Assembly (NCBI GenBank): GCA_050013415.1
Contig: JBEKFH010000001.1
Coordinates: 1-64,000 of the forward strand
From: Palsa-506 sp050013415
GTDB lineage: Bacteria; Actinomycetota; Actinomycetes; Streptosporangiales; Streptosporangiaceae
Reading direction: 5' to 3'
DNA length: 64,000 nucleotides
Shown: piece by piece, positions 17,127 to 25,724 of the stretch
How positions within the stretch are numbered: position 1 is the stretch's first letter
Layout: each line of letters begins with the position of its first letter
Made by a program: the position numbers and the translations under genes
Notes under the pieces: generated by a model
What the model saw: only the letters and a program-made list of their open reading frames with translations
Told to the model about the DNA's origin: nothing
Database searches by the model: none

Positions 17127-18092
17127 ATGACCGACTCCGCCGACCTGTACCGGACCGTGCGGCTGATCCGCCGGTTCGAGCAGCGGGCGATCGAGATGGT
17201 GCGCAGCGGCGTGATCCCCGGGGGCATCCACCCCTACATCGGCGAGGAGGCGATTGCGGCGGGCGTCTGCGCGGCGCTGCGCCCGGACGATCTCATCACC
17301 AGCACCCACCGCGGCCACGGGCACGTGCTGGCGAAGGGCGCCGACCCCCTCCGCATGCTGGCCGAGCTGGCGGGCCGCGAGACCGGGCTCAACAGCGGGC
17401 GCGGCGGGTCGATGCACGCCGCGGACGTCAGCGCGGGCATCTGCGGCGCCAACGCCATCGTCGGCGCGTCGGCCGCGATCGCGGCCGGGGTGGCCTGGTC
17501 GCACCGGCGCGCCGGGCACGACCGCGTCGTCGTCACCTTCTTCGGCGACGGCGCGGTCAACCAGGGCGTGCTGCTCGAAGCGCTGAACCTGGCGTCGCTG
17601 CTCCGGCTGCCGGTCCTGTTCGTCTGCGAGAACAACCAGTTCGCGACGTCGACGCGGCTGCGGGACTCGACAGCCGGCACCATCACCGGCCGCGCTGAGG
17701 CGTTCGGCATCCCGGCCGAGACCATCGACGGCATGGATCCGGAGGCAGTGCTGGCGGCGGCATCCGGCGCCGTCGCCCGAGCCAGGGCAGGGGACGGCCC
17801 GGCGTTCCTGGAGTGCCTGACCTACCGGTTCGACGCCCACCACACCTGGGAGCACATCGCCCGCCCCCGCTACCGCAGCGACGAGGAAGTGGCCGCTGGC
17901 AGCGCCCGCGACCCGCTGGAGATCCAGGCAGCGCGAGTGCCGGCGGCGGTGCGCGCGCGGATCGACGGCGAGATCGAGGATCTGCTGGACCAGGCGCAGC
18001 GCTTCGTGGACGCCAGCGGTGAGCCCGACCCGGCAGGGGCGCTGGACCACCTCTACGCGGGCGGGCTGCGCGGGCGGGCGGGGACGGCCTGA
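17127..18092 (+). CDS. ThDP-dependent dehydrogenase E1 component, alpha subunit
   Basis: A 321-residue E1-alpha of the pyruvate/acetoin/2-oxoacid dehydrogenase type. The ThDP-binding motif begins GDGAVNQG and ends ENNQFATST. It pairs with the beta subunit encoded next; the genes overlap as TGATG. There is no E2 lipoyl transferase or E3 in the window. Stand-alone E1 pairs in peptide antibiotic clusters, for example PglB/PglC of pristinamycin phenylglycine biosynthesis, decarboxylate aryl pyruvates. A similar role next to HmaS is plausible but unproven. Confidence 0.9.
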   Translation: MTDSADLYRTVRLIRRFEQRAIEMVRSGVIPGGIHPYIGEEAIAAGVCAALRPDDLITSTHRGHGHVLAKGADPLRMLAELAGRETGLNSGRGGSMHAADVSAGICGANAIVGASAAIAAGVAWSHRRAGHDRVVVTFFGDGAVNQGVLLEALNLASLLRLPVLFVCENNQFATSTRLRDSTAGTITGRAEAFGIPAETIDGMDPEAVLAAASGAVARARAGDGPAFLECLTYRFDAHHTWEHIARPRYRSDEEVAAGSARDPLEIQAARVPAAVRARIDGEIEDLLDQAQRFVDASGEPDPAGALDHLYAGGLRGRAGTA

Positions 18093-19063
18093 TGCCCATC
18101 CTGTCGTACCTGCGGGCGCTCAACCGGGCGCTGGCCGCCGAGATGGAACGCGACCCGGCCGTCTGCGTGTTCGGCGAGGACATCGGCATCGCGGTCAGCA
18201 ACGTCACCACTGGCCTGCTCAAGCGGTTCGGGCCGGAGCGGGTCATCGACATGCCGATCTCGGAGCAGGCGTTCACCAGCTTCGCCACCGGGGCGGCGAT
18301 GTCCGGCTCCCGGCCCGTCGTGGAATACCAGATACCGGCGCTCCTCTTCCTGGCGTTTGAGCAGATCGCGAACCAGGCGCACAAGTTCTCCCTGATGACC
18401 GGCGGACAGGTCAAGGTCCCGGTGACCTACCTGCTGCCGAGCTCGGGCTCCCGCGTCGGCTGGGCCGGGCAGCACTCGGACCATCCGTACAGCCTGTTCG
18501 CGCACGTCGGCGTGAAGACCGTGGTGCCGGCCACGCCGACCGACGCCTACGGCCTGCTGGTCAGCGCGATCCGTGACGACGACCCGGTGATCCTCTTCGG
18601 GCCGGCCGGCGCCGTCGCGCGGCGCGAGAACGTTGATTTCGGCGCGCTGGCCCCGGTGCCGCTCGGCGTCGGCCGGGTGCACCGGCCCGGCACCGACGTG
18701 ACGGTCGTGGCGGTCGGGCATCTCGTGCACGACGCGCTCGCGGTGGCCGACGAGCTCGCGGGCACGATCTCGGTCGAGGTGTTCGACCCGCGCACGCTGT
18801 ACCCGTTCGACTGGGCCGGCCTGGCGGCCTCGCTGCAGCGCACCGGCAGGCTCGTCGTCATCGACGATTCCAACCGGACCTGCGGCATCGGCGGCGAGAT
18901 CCTGGCCACCGCCGCCGAGGAGATGCACCTGATCGCCCCGCCGAAGCGGGTCACCCGGCCGGACGGAGCCGTGCTGCCGTTCGCCCGCGAGCTCGATCTC
19001 GCGCTGCAGCCGACCCGCAGCCAGCTGCGCACGGCGATCGAGACCGTGGCGAAAACCCGCTGA
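18092..19063 (+). CDS. ThDP-dependent dehydrogenase E1 component, beta subunit
   Basis: A 323-residue E1-beta (transketolase-like pyrimidine-binding domain followed by the transketolase C-terminal domain). The start MPILSYLRALNRALAAEMERD, the motif VCVFGEDIG, EQAFTSFATGAAM and WAGQHSDHPYSLF are typical. It forms the heterotetramer with the alpha subunit translated just before it. It is the last gene of the first plus-strand block. A 24-nt tandem repeat starts exactly at the stop codon. Confidence 0.9.
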   Translation: MPILSYLRALNRALAAEMERDPAVCVFGEDIGIAVSNVTTGLLKRFGPERVIDMPISEQAFTSFATGAAMSGSRPVVEYQIPALLFLAFEQIANQAHKFSLMTGGQVKVPVTYLLPSSGSRVGWAGQHSDHPYSLFAHVGVKTVVPATPTDAYGLLVSAIRDDDPVILFGPAGAVARRENVDFGALAPVPLGVGRVHRPGTDVTVVAVGHLVHDALAVADELAGTISVEVFDPRTLYPFDWAGLAASLQRTGRLVVIDDSNRTCGIGGEILATAAEEMHLIAPPKRVTRPDGAVLPFARELDLALQPTRSQLRTAIETVAKTR

Positions 19064-19134
19064 GTCTGCCCGGCGGGGTCGCTGGGAGTCCGCCCGGCGG
19101 GGTCCCTGGGAGTCCGCCCGGCGGGGTCCCTGGC
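19063..19134. repeat. 24-nt tandem repeat at the E1-beta stop codon, three copies
   Basis: Units at 19063, 19087 and 19111, each close to AGTCCGCCCGGCGGGGTCCC plus four bases. The first unit starts on the last base of the stop codon, so the array lies fully in the convergent gap before the PPTase gene. Confidence 0.9.
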
Positions 19135-19200
19135 GCGGGCACCGGCGGTCGGCTGGCGGGCACCGTCCCTCCGGGGGAGCCCCGTCCGCCTTCCGCGCGT

Positions 19201-19971
19201 TCAGCCGCCCGGCATTGAACAGCGTGGCTGGGACTCCGCTGTAGCTCTTACTGCAGTGAAGTCCCAGCCACGCGTTTCCAGGCCGCCCCGGCCCCAGCCA
19301 GCGCCCGGCCAGCCGGCGGTTTCGAGGACGAACGGGGCCTCGCCGGCCAGTGCCACCGCAGCGCGGAAGCCCGCCGGGGCGCAGATGTCCGCTACCCGGT
19401 GCGGGCTGGCCGGCTCGGCGCAGCTGACCACGTCGCGGTCGTGAACCGCGATCGTCAGGTTGGGCCAGAGGCGGCCGCCGGCGGACTTGACGACCGCCTC
19501 CTTGCGGGCCCAGAGGCGGGCGAACCGGTCCGCCCGCGTGCCCGCGTCGCGGCCCGCCGCGACGTACCCGGCCTCCTCAGGCGGGAAGAACCGGGCGGAC
19601 AGCCCCACCGTGTCCAGGCCAGGCACCAGGTGCTGCACATCCACGCCCACCGGGCGGGCGGCGGCGATGGCCGCCGCGATCATGTCGCCGGAGTGCGAGA
19701 GGCTGGTCTGCAGCCCGGACCACGGGGCTGCCAGCACGGGCTTGCCGTACTGGCCGGGGATCCAGCTGAGCGCCGCGGGCGGCGCTCCCAGCTCGCGGCC
19801 GGCCAGGATCCGCAGCGCGCCGTGCGCGATGATGAACCGCTGCTGGTCGCGCGGGCTCAGGAACGCCGCCGCACGTGCGCGCTCGCTGTCGTCGAGCACG
19901 TCCCGGCAGCTGGCCGCGGTCTCTGCTGGCACGTCGACGGGAATGATCCAGACCCGGACGAAGTCGGTCAC
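19201..19971 (-). CDS. Sfp-type 4'-phosphopantetheinyl transferase
   Basis: A 256-residue PPTase that would convert the ACPs and NRPS thiolation domains of the cluster to holo form. Motifs GVDVQHL (magnesium site) and WARKEAVVK (family signature) are present, with HGALRILAGRELG and SLSHSGD upstream. The start is a GTG at 19971 overlapping the aminotransferase stop as GTGA; a longer frame exists but would extend 44 residues into the aminotransferase gene. The coupling shows it is co-translated with hpgT. Having its own PPTase fits a self-sufficient cluster. Confidence 0.93.
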   Translation of the reverse strand: MTDFVRVWIIPVDVPAETAASCRDVLDDSERARAAAFLSPRDQQRFIIAHGALRILAGRELGAPPAALSWIPGQYGKPVLAAPWSGLQTSLSHSGDMIAAAIAAARPVGVDVQHLVPGLDTVGLSARFFPPEEAGYVAAGRDAGTRADRFARLWARKEAVVKSAGGRLWPNLTIAVHDRDVVSCAEPASPHRVADICAPAGFRAAVALAGEAPFVLETAGWPGAGWGRGGLETRGWDFTAVRATAESQPRCSMPGG

Positions 19972-21284
19972 GACCGGACGTCGGCGATCAGCGTGGCCAG
20001 GCGGCGGACGCCCGCATCGATCTGCTCGGTCGGCAGCGCGCTGCACGACAGCCGGATCGCGTGGCTGCCGCCGCCGGCGGCGTAGAAGAAGCTCATCGGC
20101 GTCCACAGCACGCCGTAATCCCGCGCCGAGAGCTCGAGCAGCTTCTCGTCAGCGCGGACGGGCACCTGCAGGACGGCGAAGAAGCCGCCGCTCGGCGAGT
20201 TCCAGGTGATCGCCGGGTCGCTGAAGTGCCGCTCGAGCGCGGCCAGCAGAGCGCGGAGGTTGCGCCGGTAGAACGCGATCTTCTCGCGGTTCGCAGCGCG
20301 CAGGCTGCAGTCGCACGAGACGAGCACGCCGCCGATGACGGCCTGCGCGATCGGGGAGGTATTGACGGTGACCATGCTCTTGACCGTCGAGAGCTCGTCA
20401 GCCAGCAGGCTGCGGTGCCCGGCCGCGCTGACCACGGCCTGATCCGCCACGAGGAAGCCCACCCGGGCGCCGGGGAACACCGACTTGGCGAACGAGCCGA
20501 GGTACAGCACCCGCTGATCGGCGTCCAGCGACTTCAGCGCCGGCCGGCGCCTGTCGTCGAGCCCGAACAGCCCGTACGGGTCGTCCTCCAGGATCAGGAG
20601 GTCCTCCTCGGCCGCCACCTCGATCAGCCCGCGCCGCACGCCGGCGCTCAGCGAGACGCCGGACGGGTTGGCGAAGTTCGACACCACGTACAGCGCCCGC
20701 GGCCGGCGGCCGCTCGCGCGCACCTCGCGGGCGACCCGCGCGACCGTCTCCGGGCGCAGGCCGCGGGCTGTCTCGGGCACCGGCACCACGGTGACGCCGA
20801 GCACCCGCGCGGCGCCGGTGAAGCCGACGTAGCAGGGCTCGGCGGCGAGGACGACGTCCGCCGGGTCCGCGCACAGCCCGCGCAGCGCGATGATCATCGC
20901 CTCCTGGCAGCCTGAGGTCACCATGACCGACTCAGCCGGAACGCGGATGTCCTCGTCAATCTCCAGCATCCGCGCGATCATCGCCCCTAGCTGGCCGTTC
21001 GTCCGGCCGTACTGCAGAATGGCCTGCCGGACGCGCGCCTCGCCCATGCCCTGATCGCGCAGGCACCCGACATAAGCAGCCAGGTAACGCCCGACGTCCT
21101 CGACAGCATAGAACTCATCGAATGGCCGGCCCGCTGCCAGCGAGATCGCGTCAGGGAAACGGCTGGCAACCTCATTGAGGAAGTTCATCGACGCTGACAC
21201 GGGATCGGTGACCGACGTGTGCAGCGACTCACGCGCAAGCTCGACCATCAGTGCGGGCGCCCTGCCTCCGTGACGTGACCGCAT
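19968..21284 (-). CDS. hpgT: Hydroxyphenylglycine aminotransferase (PLP-dependent, class I/II)
   Basis: A 438-residue fold-type I aminotransferase matching the HpgT family of glycopeptide clusters (LHTSVTDPVSASMNFLNE, AISLAAGRPFDEFY). It would transaminate 4-hydroxybenzoylformate to 4-hydroxyphenylglycine, often using tyrosine as amino donor and so recycling 4-hydroxyphenylpyruvate for HmaS. The PLP lysine lies in YLGSFAKSVFPGARVGF, and the pocket residues in NFANPSG and DDPYGLF are present. The related PglE acts on phenylglyoxylate, so phenylglycine cannot be ruled out. It is coupled to the PPTase and divergent from the esterase gene. Confidence 0.87.
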   Translation of the reverse strand: MRSRHGGRAPALMVELARESLHTSVTDPVSASMNFLNEVASRFPDAISLAAGRPFDEFYAVEDVGRYLAAYVGCLRDQGMGEARVRQAILQYGRTNGQLGAMIARMLEIDEDIRVPAESVMVTSGCQEAMIIALRGLCADPADVVLAAEPCYVGFTGAARVLGVTVVPVPETARGLRPETVARVAREVRASGRRPRALYVVSNFANPSGVSLSAGVRRGLIEVAAEEDLLILEDDPYGLFGLDDRRRPALKSLDADQRVLYLGSFAKSVFPGARVGFLVADQAVVSAAGHRSLLADELSTVKSMVTVNTSPIAQAVIGGVLVSCDCSLRAANREKIAFYRRNLRALLAALERHFSDPAITWNSPSGGFFAVLQVPVRADEKLLELSARDYGVLWTPMSFFYAAGGGSHAIRLSCSALPTEQIDAGVRRLATLIADVRS

Positions 21285-21299
21285 CGCGGCCCACTGCGG

Positions 21300-21370
21300 T
21301 ACGCCATTCCCGGAAACGGCATTGTTCCCAGAACGGGCATTCTCCTGCGAGGTAGCCTATCCTCGGCGAG
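21300..21370. promoter_or_regulatory. Divergent hpgT/esterase control region with nested palindromes
   Basis: The 176-266-nt gap between divergent genes holds the palindrome TTCCCGGAA (about 21307-21315) and GTTCCCAGAAC (about 21323-21333). Around them, CATT occurs three times (about 21305, 21320, 21338), each after a GC or GGC. TAGCCT (about 21353) is a possible -10 element. Such nested symmetry in a divergent gap is typical of an operator. The binding protein is not identified. Confidence 0.35.
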
Positions 21371-21550
21371 ACGGCCCGCACTAGCTGGCGCCAGGCTCGC
21401 GGAGGATAGGCGGCTCACACGGCCGGGGCGGGCCGATCAGGGCGACCAGGCCGGCCCCTCTTGGCCTACCAAGCCGGCCCGAGACGGGCGGCCCGACACG
21501 GGCGGCCCGGCCAGCCCGGTTCAGGCAGCCGACCCGGCCCGGCGAAGGGA

Positions 21551-22588
21551 GTGGTGCGAGCCGTGCCGCTCGACCCGCAACTGCAGGTAATGCGCGACCA
21601 GCGCGAGCGTGACGGCGTTCGGCCGCTGTACGCGATGTCGCTCGCCGAGGCCAGGGCCGCAGATCTCGCCTCGATCCGGGAGAGCGGGGGCGAGCCGGAG
21701 CCGGTCCACGAGGTCGTCAACCTGACGATTCCGGGGCCTGGCGGCGAGCTGCCGCTGCGGCTGTACCGGCCCGCCGGCCAGCGGCTGCTGCCCGCGCTGC
21801 TCTACTTCTTCGGAGGCGGCTGGGTACTGGGCACCATCGACACGGCCGACGGCGTCAGCCGCAGCCTGGCCAACGCGGCCGGCGCGCTGGTCGTGGTGGT
21901 CGGCTACCGGCTGGCACCCGAGCACCGGTTCCCGGCGGCGGCCGACGACTGCTACGCGGCGCTGCGCTGGGTCGCCGGGCACGCCGGCGAGATCGGCGCC
22001 GACCCCGCCCGGCTCGCGGTCGGCGGTGACAGCGCCGGCGGGAACCTGGCCGCGGGAGTCGCCCTGCGGGCTCGCGGCGCTGGCCTGGCACTGGCCGGCC
22101 AGCTCCTCGTTTATCCCAATACCGACCAGCTCGCCGACGACCAGTCGATGCGTGCCGCGGGCGACCCGTTTCTCTTCAACCGCCGGTCAGTCGCCTGGTA
22201 CCGGCAGCATTACCTGGCGGATCCTGGTGACGCGGCCAGCCCGCTGGCCTCGCCGCTGCGCGCCGAGAGCCTCGCCGGGCTGCCGCCGGCGCTCGTCATA
22301 ACCGCGGAGTACGACCCGCTGCGCGATCAGGGCGAGGCGTACGCCCGCCGGCTGGCCGCCGAGGGCGTGCAGGTCGAGCTCAGCCGCTACCCGGGCATGG
22401 CGCACGGGTTCTTCACCATGGCCGGCACCGTCGATGCCAGCCGGTCCGCGATCGCGCAGGCCGCCTCGAGCCTGCGGGCCTGGTTCGGCACCGCGGCGCC
22501 CCGGGGCGGGGACGAGCCGCCGGACGGCGCGGCGGTCGGGGGCGGGGACGAGCGGCCGGACGGCGCGGCGCTCCGGCGCGGGGAGTGA
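21551..22588 (+). CDS. Alpha/beta-hydrolase, HSL-family esterase
   Basis: A hormone-sensitive-lipase-type esterase (345 residues from this start). The oxyanion motif is FGGGW (variant of HGGG), the nucleophile elbow GDSAGG, and the remaining triad Asp (ITAEYDPLRDQ) and His (MAHGFF) follow. The GTG at 21551 is preferred because GAAGGGA lies just before it and the homologous region begins at VPLDPQLQVM; an upstream ATG adds a Pro/Gly/Arg-rich stretch. The 3' end contains a 36-nt repeat, and the stop overlaps the next GTG start (GTGA). It may act in hydrolytic trimming or release of the product; this is inferred from position only. Confidence 0.85.
   Translation: MVRAVPLDPQLQVMRDQRERDGVRPLYAMSLAEARAADLASIRESGGEPEPVHEVVNLTIPGPGGELPLRLYRPAGQRLLPALLYFFGGGWVLGTIDTADGVSRSLANAAGALVVVVGYRLAPEHRFPAAADDCYAALRWVAGHAGEIGADPARLAVGGDSAGGNLAAGVALRARGAGLALAGQLLVYPNTDQLADDQSMRAAGDPFLFNRRSVAWYRQHYLADPGDAASPLASPLRAESLAGLPPALVITAEYDPLRDQGEAYARRLAAEGVQVELSRYPGMAHGFFTMAGTVDASRSAIAQAASSLRAWFGTAAPRGGDEPPDGAAVGGGDERPDGAALRRGE
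22505..22576 (+). repeat. 36-nt coding repeat at the 3' end of the esterase gene, two copies
   Basis: Two 36-nt units (22505 and 22541) encode the near-identical dodecapeptides beginning GGDE and containing PDGAA, just before the stop codon. Part of a third copy follows. Confidence 0.85.
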
Positions 22589-24066
22589 CGGCCGTGGCCG
22601 GCCAGCCGCCAGAATCAGGCATGTTCGGGCAGGCCCGCCATGAGCGGATGGCCGTCTCGTTCACCGGGCCAGAGTCTGGCACCGCGCCACTCAGCTGGGG
22701 CCAGCGGGCGATCTGGCAGGACATGCAGGACAGCGGCAACCAGTTCAACATGGGCGGGATGTTCGAGCTGCCCGGGGGCAGCTCGGTGCAGGACGCGGCA
22801 GCCCGCCTGCGCGGCCTGATGAGCCGGCACGCCGCCCTGCGGGTGCGGCTGGCAGCCGGCCCCGCGGGCGGCATCTGCCAGCAGGTCGCCGGGTCGGGGC
22901 CGACCGGCCTGGACATCCTGACGATCCCCGATGACGTCAGCCAGGCCGGCCTGGCGCGCTACGCAGCCGATCTCATGGACACCTGGCCGCCACGGCTGCG
23001 GCTGGACTTCCATCGCGACTGGCCGCTGCGGATGGCGGTGCTCCGGCATCGCGGCGCCTGCACGCACCTGGTCTGGGTGCTGTCCCACCTAGTCGCCGAC
23101 GGCGGCGCGCACCTGCTGCTGCTCGACGACCTGGTCGCACACGAGACCGCGGGGCCGGGACCCGGCGAGCCACGGCGCCCGGACCTCCTCGACGTTGCCC
23201 GCCGCGAGCAGGAGCCGCAGCTCCGGTCGCTCAGTACCCGGGCCATACGGTACTGGGAGGCTGCGCTCAGGGACATCCCAGCGCAGACGTTCAGCGGCAT
23301 CCCGGCGCAGGTGTCCGCCGGGTCCGGCCCGCAGGGCCAGGGAGAGCCGCAGTACTGGCAGGCCCGGTTCAGCTCGCCCGCGGCCCACCTGGCTATGCAG
23401 GCCATCGCCAGCCGCACCCGGACCGACGCCACCCGGGTGACGCTTGCCGTCATCGCGACGGCCATCGGGCGCATCACCGGGGCGCACCGGCTAACGCTGA
23501 AGGTGATGGCGAGCAACCGGTTCCGGCCGGGCATGGCCGACGTCATCGCCCCGATCGCGCAGAACTCCGTGGTCACCATCGACGTCGCGGACACCTCGGT
23601 CGACGAGGTGGTCGCGCGGGCCCGCGGTGCCTCGCTGACCGCCAGCATGCGCGCCTACTACGATCCGGACGAGCTCGGAGAGGTCATGGCGCGGCTGGAC
23701 GCCGAGCGCGGCTACCGGGCCAGGGTCACCTGCCGGGTCAACGACCAGCGGGCGATGATCATGCGCCCGGACGAGGAGGCTGACGTCGGCGAGGTAACCC
23801 CGGAGCACGTCCGGCAGCGGCTGGCGGAAACCTCGCTGACCTCGCTCGGCGTCAGGGAGAACATGCACGAGCAGGCCAACATCCTGGTCGAGAACAAGCC
23901 CGGGGTCGTGTCGCTGCACATGATGTGGGACCTGCGCTGCCTCACCAGGCAGCAAGCCGGGCAGCTGCTGCGCAGCGTCGAGGAGATCGCGGTCGAGGCA
24001 GCGTTCGACCCGGCGGCGCCGACCCTGGTTCGCTCCGCGCGGGCCGAGACCCCGCACGAGGACTGA
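22585..24066 (+). CDS. Free-standing NRPS condensation-type enzyme
   Basis: A 493-residue protein of the condensation-domain/acyltransferase superfamily. The central motif reads SHLVADGG, that is HHxxxDG with the first (structural) His replaced by Ser and the catalytic second His kept. PLSWGQRAIW matches the C1 motif. There is no A or T domain, so it works in trans, for example coupling an acyl-ACP from block 10151-19063 to the peptide, or transferring between carriers. It is translationally coupled to the esterase (GTGA). A shorter start at 22621 is also possible. Confidence 0.8.
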   Translation: MTAVAGQPPESGMFGQARHERMAVSFTGPESGTAPLSWGQRAIWQDMQDSGNQFNMGGMFELPGGSSVQDAAARLRGLMSRHAALRVRLAAGPAGGICQQVAGSGPTGLDILTIPDDVSQAGLARYAADLMDTWPPRLRLDFHRDWPLRMAVLRHRGACTHLVWVLSHLVADGGAHLLLLDDLVAHETAGPGPGEPRRPDLLDVARREQEPQLRSLSTRAIRYWEAALRDIPAQTFSGIPAQVSAGSGPQGQGEPQYWQARFSSPAAHLAMQAIASRTRTDATRVTLAVIATAIGRITGAHRLTLKVMASNRFRPGMADVIAPIAQNSVVTIDVADTSVDEVVARARGASLTASMRAYYDPDELGEVMARLDAERGYRARVTCRVNDQRAMIMRPDEEADVGEVTPEHVRQRLAETSLTSLGVRENMHEQANILVENKPGVVSLHMMWDLRCLTRQQAGQLLRSVEEIAVEAAFDPAAPTLVRSARAETPHED

Positions 24067-24258
24067 CGGTAATTCTGCCGGTAATTTTTCGGATCTGGCC
24101 CCTATTTCGTGTGGATACGGTTTCGGTCGCTGGCTAGTTCTGGGCGGTGAGCAGGACGCGCTTGCGGAGTAGCGGGAGCCCGCTGGGTTCGGCCCCACAT
24201 CCCGATCCGATCGCTCCGGGGGGCGTGGCTGACTCATATCCGTTCCGCCGCAGCCGCG

Positions 24259-24828
24259 TCACCGGTCCGCATTGAGTGAGACCCCCGCACGTAGCACGGT
24301 GTCCCCAGATTGGGGATCCTGCGGGATTCCGAACACGGTGCTGAGACGCGCGAGCATGAAGTAGTAACCCGTCAGGATCACGGTCTCGACTATCTGCTGG
24401 TCGCTGTAGTGTCGCTGTACGGCGTCGAACACGGCGTCGGGGACCGTGGGGCTGGCCTGGACGGCCGCGATGAACGCGACGAGAGCCTGCTGGGATTCGC
24501 TGAGCTCCGGCGAATCCCACTGCCCGACCGCGACAGCTGCCCGCTGCGACGATGTCACTCCGACGGATTGCGAGATCTGCTCGTGCTGGGATGCCTCGTA
24601 GGCCGAATGGGTGCATGATGCTGTTGTGAGGATCGACAGCTCACGGTCTTCGGGGGGAAGGGAGCCGGATCCGAACTGGGCGGCTCCGAGTTCGACGACG
24701 AGCGTGGCGATCTGTGGCGAGCGCAGCATGATCCGGAATATGTTGACTAGGGCGCCCGTTTTTTCTGCCTCTGCCCACTGGGCAGGGAGTGAGTCAAGGG
24801 GCACATCGGGAATGGCGATACGGGACAT
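24259..24828 (-). CDS. Carboxymuconolactone decarboxylase (CMD)-domain protein
   Basis: A 189-residue protein of the CMD/AhpD-like superfamily (PF02627). The conserved block reads ELSILTTASCTHSAYEASQHE, lacking the CxxC of true AhpD peroxidases, so it is closer to the non-redox CMD subgroup. The ATG at 24828 (MSRIAIPDVP) is chosen; longer frames enter the upstream cupin gene. It sits with a bicupin and a flavoenzyme on the minus strand, apparently one operon reading away from the LuxR-type regulator. The role is unknown. Confidence 0.8.
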   Translation of the reverse strand: MSRIAIPDVPLDSLPAQWAEAEKTGALVNIFRIMLRSPQIATLVVELGAAQFGSGSLPPEDRELSILTTASCTHSAYEASQHEQISQSVGVTSSQRAAVAVGQWDSPELSESQQALVAFIAAVQASPTVPDAVFDAVQRHYSDQQIVETVILTGYYFMLARLSTVFGIPQDPQSGDTVLRAGVSLNADR

Positions 24829-24838
24829 GGGGACTCGC

Positions 24839-24880
24839 TTTCTTAGCGTGTGCTCCGGGTTTCTTAGCGTGTGCTCAGGG
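24839..24880. repeat. 21-nt duplication at the cupin stop codon
   Basis: Two units of TTTCTTAGCGTGTGCTC plus four bases (24839 and 24860). The right-hand copy contains the stop codon of the cupin gene (minus strand); the left-hand copy is a duplicate lying in the gap to the CMD gene. Confidence 0.85.
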
Positions 24881-25622
24881 GAGGAGCGAGGCTGGTGTAC
24901 ATTTCGGGCACAGGAACCTGTACGTCCAGGTAGCGCACGGGTGACGACGATGGGTTCCACATACTGTGCGCGACGCCAGCCGGGATTACGATCAGTGACT
25001 GCGCGTCGCCTGCCGTGTCCTGGCCGGCGATCGTCAGGGTCAGCCGGCCGTCGAGCACGAACATCAGGTGGTCGTCGTCGAGAACCTGGGGATCGCCGGG
25101 TGCCTCGCATCGGGCGAGCTCGACAGTGTGGAGCCGGGCGCTTCGTACTCCGCAGGCCTCGTCGGCTATCGTCCACTGGGTCCTCGGCCCGGCGGAGCTG
25201 GCCGGGCCGGCATCGAGGGCGCGTGTGTAGAGCGCGGCCGGGGGCGCCGGCACGTCGTCGACTGAGGTCACCGCGGTGAGCAGCGGCAGGCCGGGGCGTA
25301 TCCCTGGGACCATGATCTCCAGGTGATGCTCCTGCGCACCGCTGTTATTCCAGTTACAGTGCGGCAGGCCTGCTGGAATGAAGATCACGTCGCCGGCGCC
25401 GGCCTTCTGAACGTCGTGGCCGATTTGCACGGTCGTGTGTCCCGCTAGGAAGACATAGAACTGGTCACAGGCGTGCAGGTGCAGTGGCGGCCCGTTCCCG
25501 TCTGTCTCGATCCAGCAGCCGAGCACCATCGCGCTCTCCAGGCTGGCCGCCAGCACGGCGCGGTATTTCGGATACCCGGTGTCCCCCGCCGCGTCGAGAC
25601 GTACCTGCCGGACGAATGTCAT
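24864..25622 (-). CDS. Bicupin domain protein
   Basis: A 252-residue protein with two cupin barrels. The first has PPLHLHACDQFYVFLAG and PAGLPHCNWNN (His-rich metal site); the second has DDDHLMFVLDGRLTL and PAGVAHSMWNP, where the first cupin motif has only one His. This arrangement is typical of quercetinase/oxidoreductase-like bicupins and of small-molecule binding cupins. It lies between the CMD and flavoenzyme genes on the same strand. Function not assigned. Confidence 0.85.
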   Translation of the reverse strand: MTFVRQVRLDAAGDTGYPKYRAVLAASLESAMVLGCWIETDGNGPPLHLHACDQFYVFLAGHTTVQIGHDVQKAGAGDVIFIPAGLPHCNWNNSGAQEHHLEIMVPGIRPGLPLLTAVTSVDDVPAPPAALYTRALDAGPASSAGPRTQWTIADEACGVRSARLHTVELARCEAPGDPQVLDDDHLMFVLDGRLTLTIAGQDTAGDAQSLIVIPAGVAHSMWNPSSSPVRYLDVQVPVPEMYTSLAPPLSTR

Positions 25623-25724
25623 GACTGGTTTCTCCTGATGATCAAGCGCTGGGTACGGCCGTCGGGTGGGCGGTGATCCGCTTGCACGGTCGCCGGCGCG
25701 TGGCGGGCATGACCGCAGACCGGG

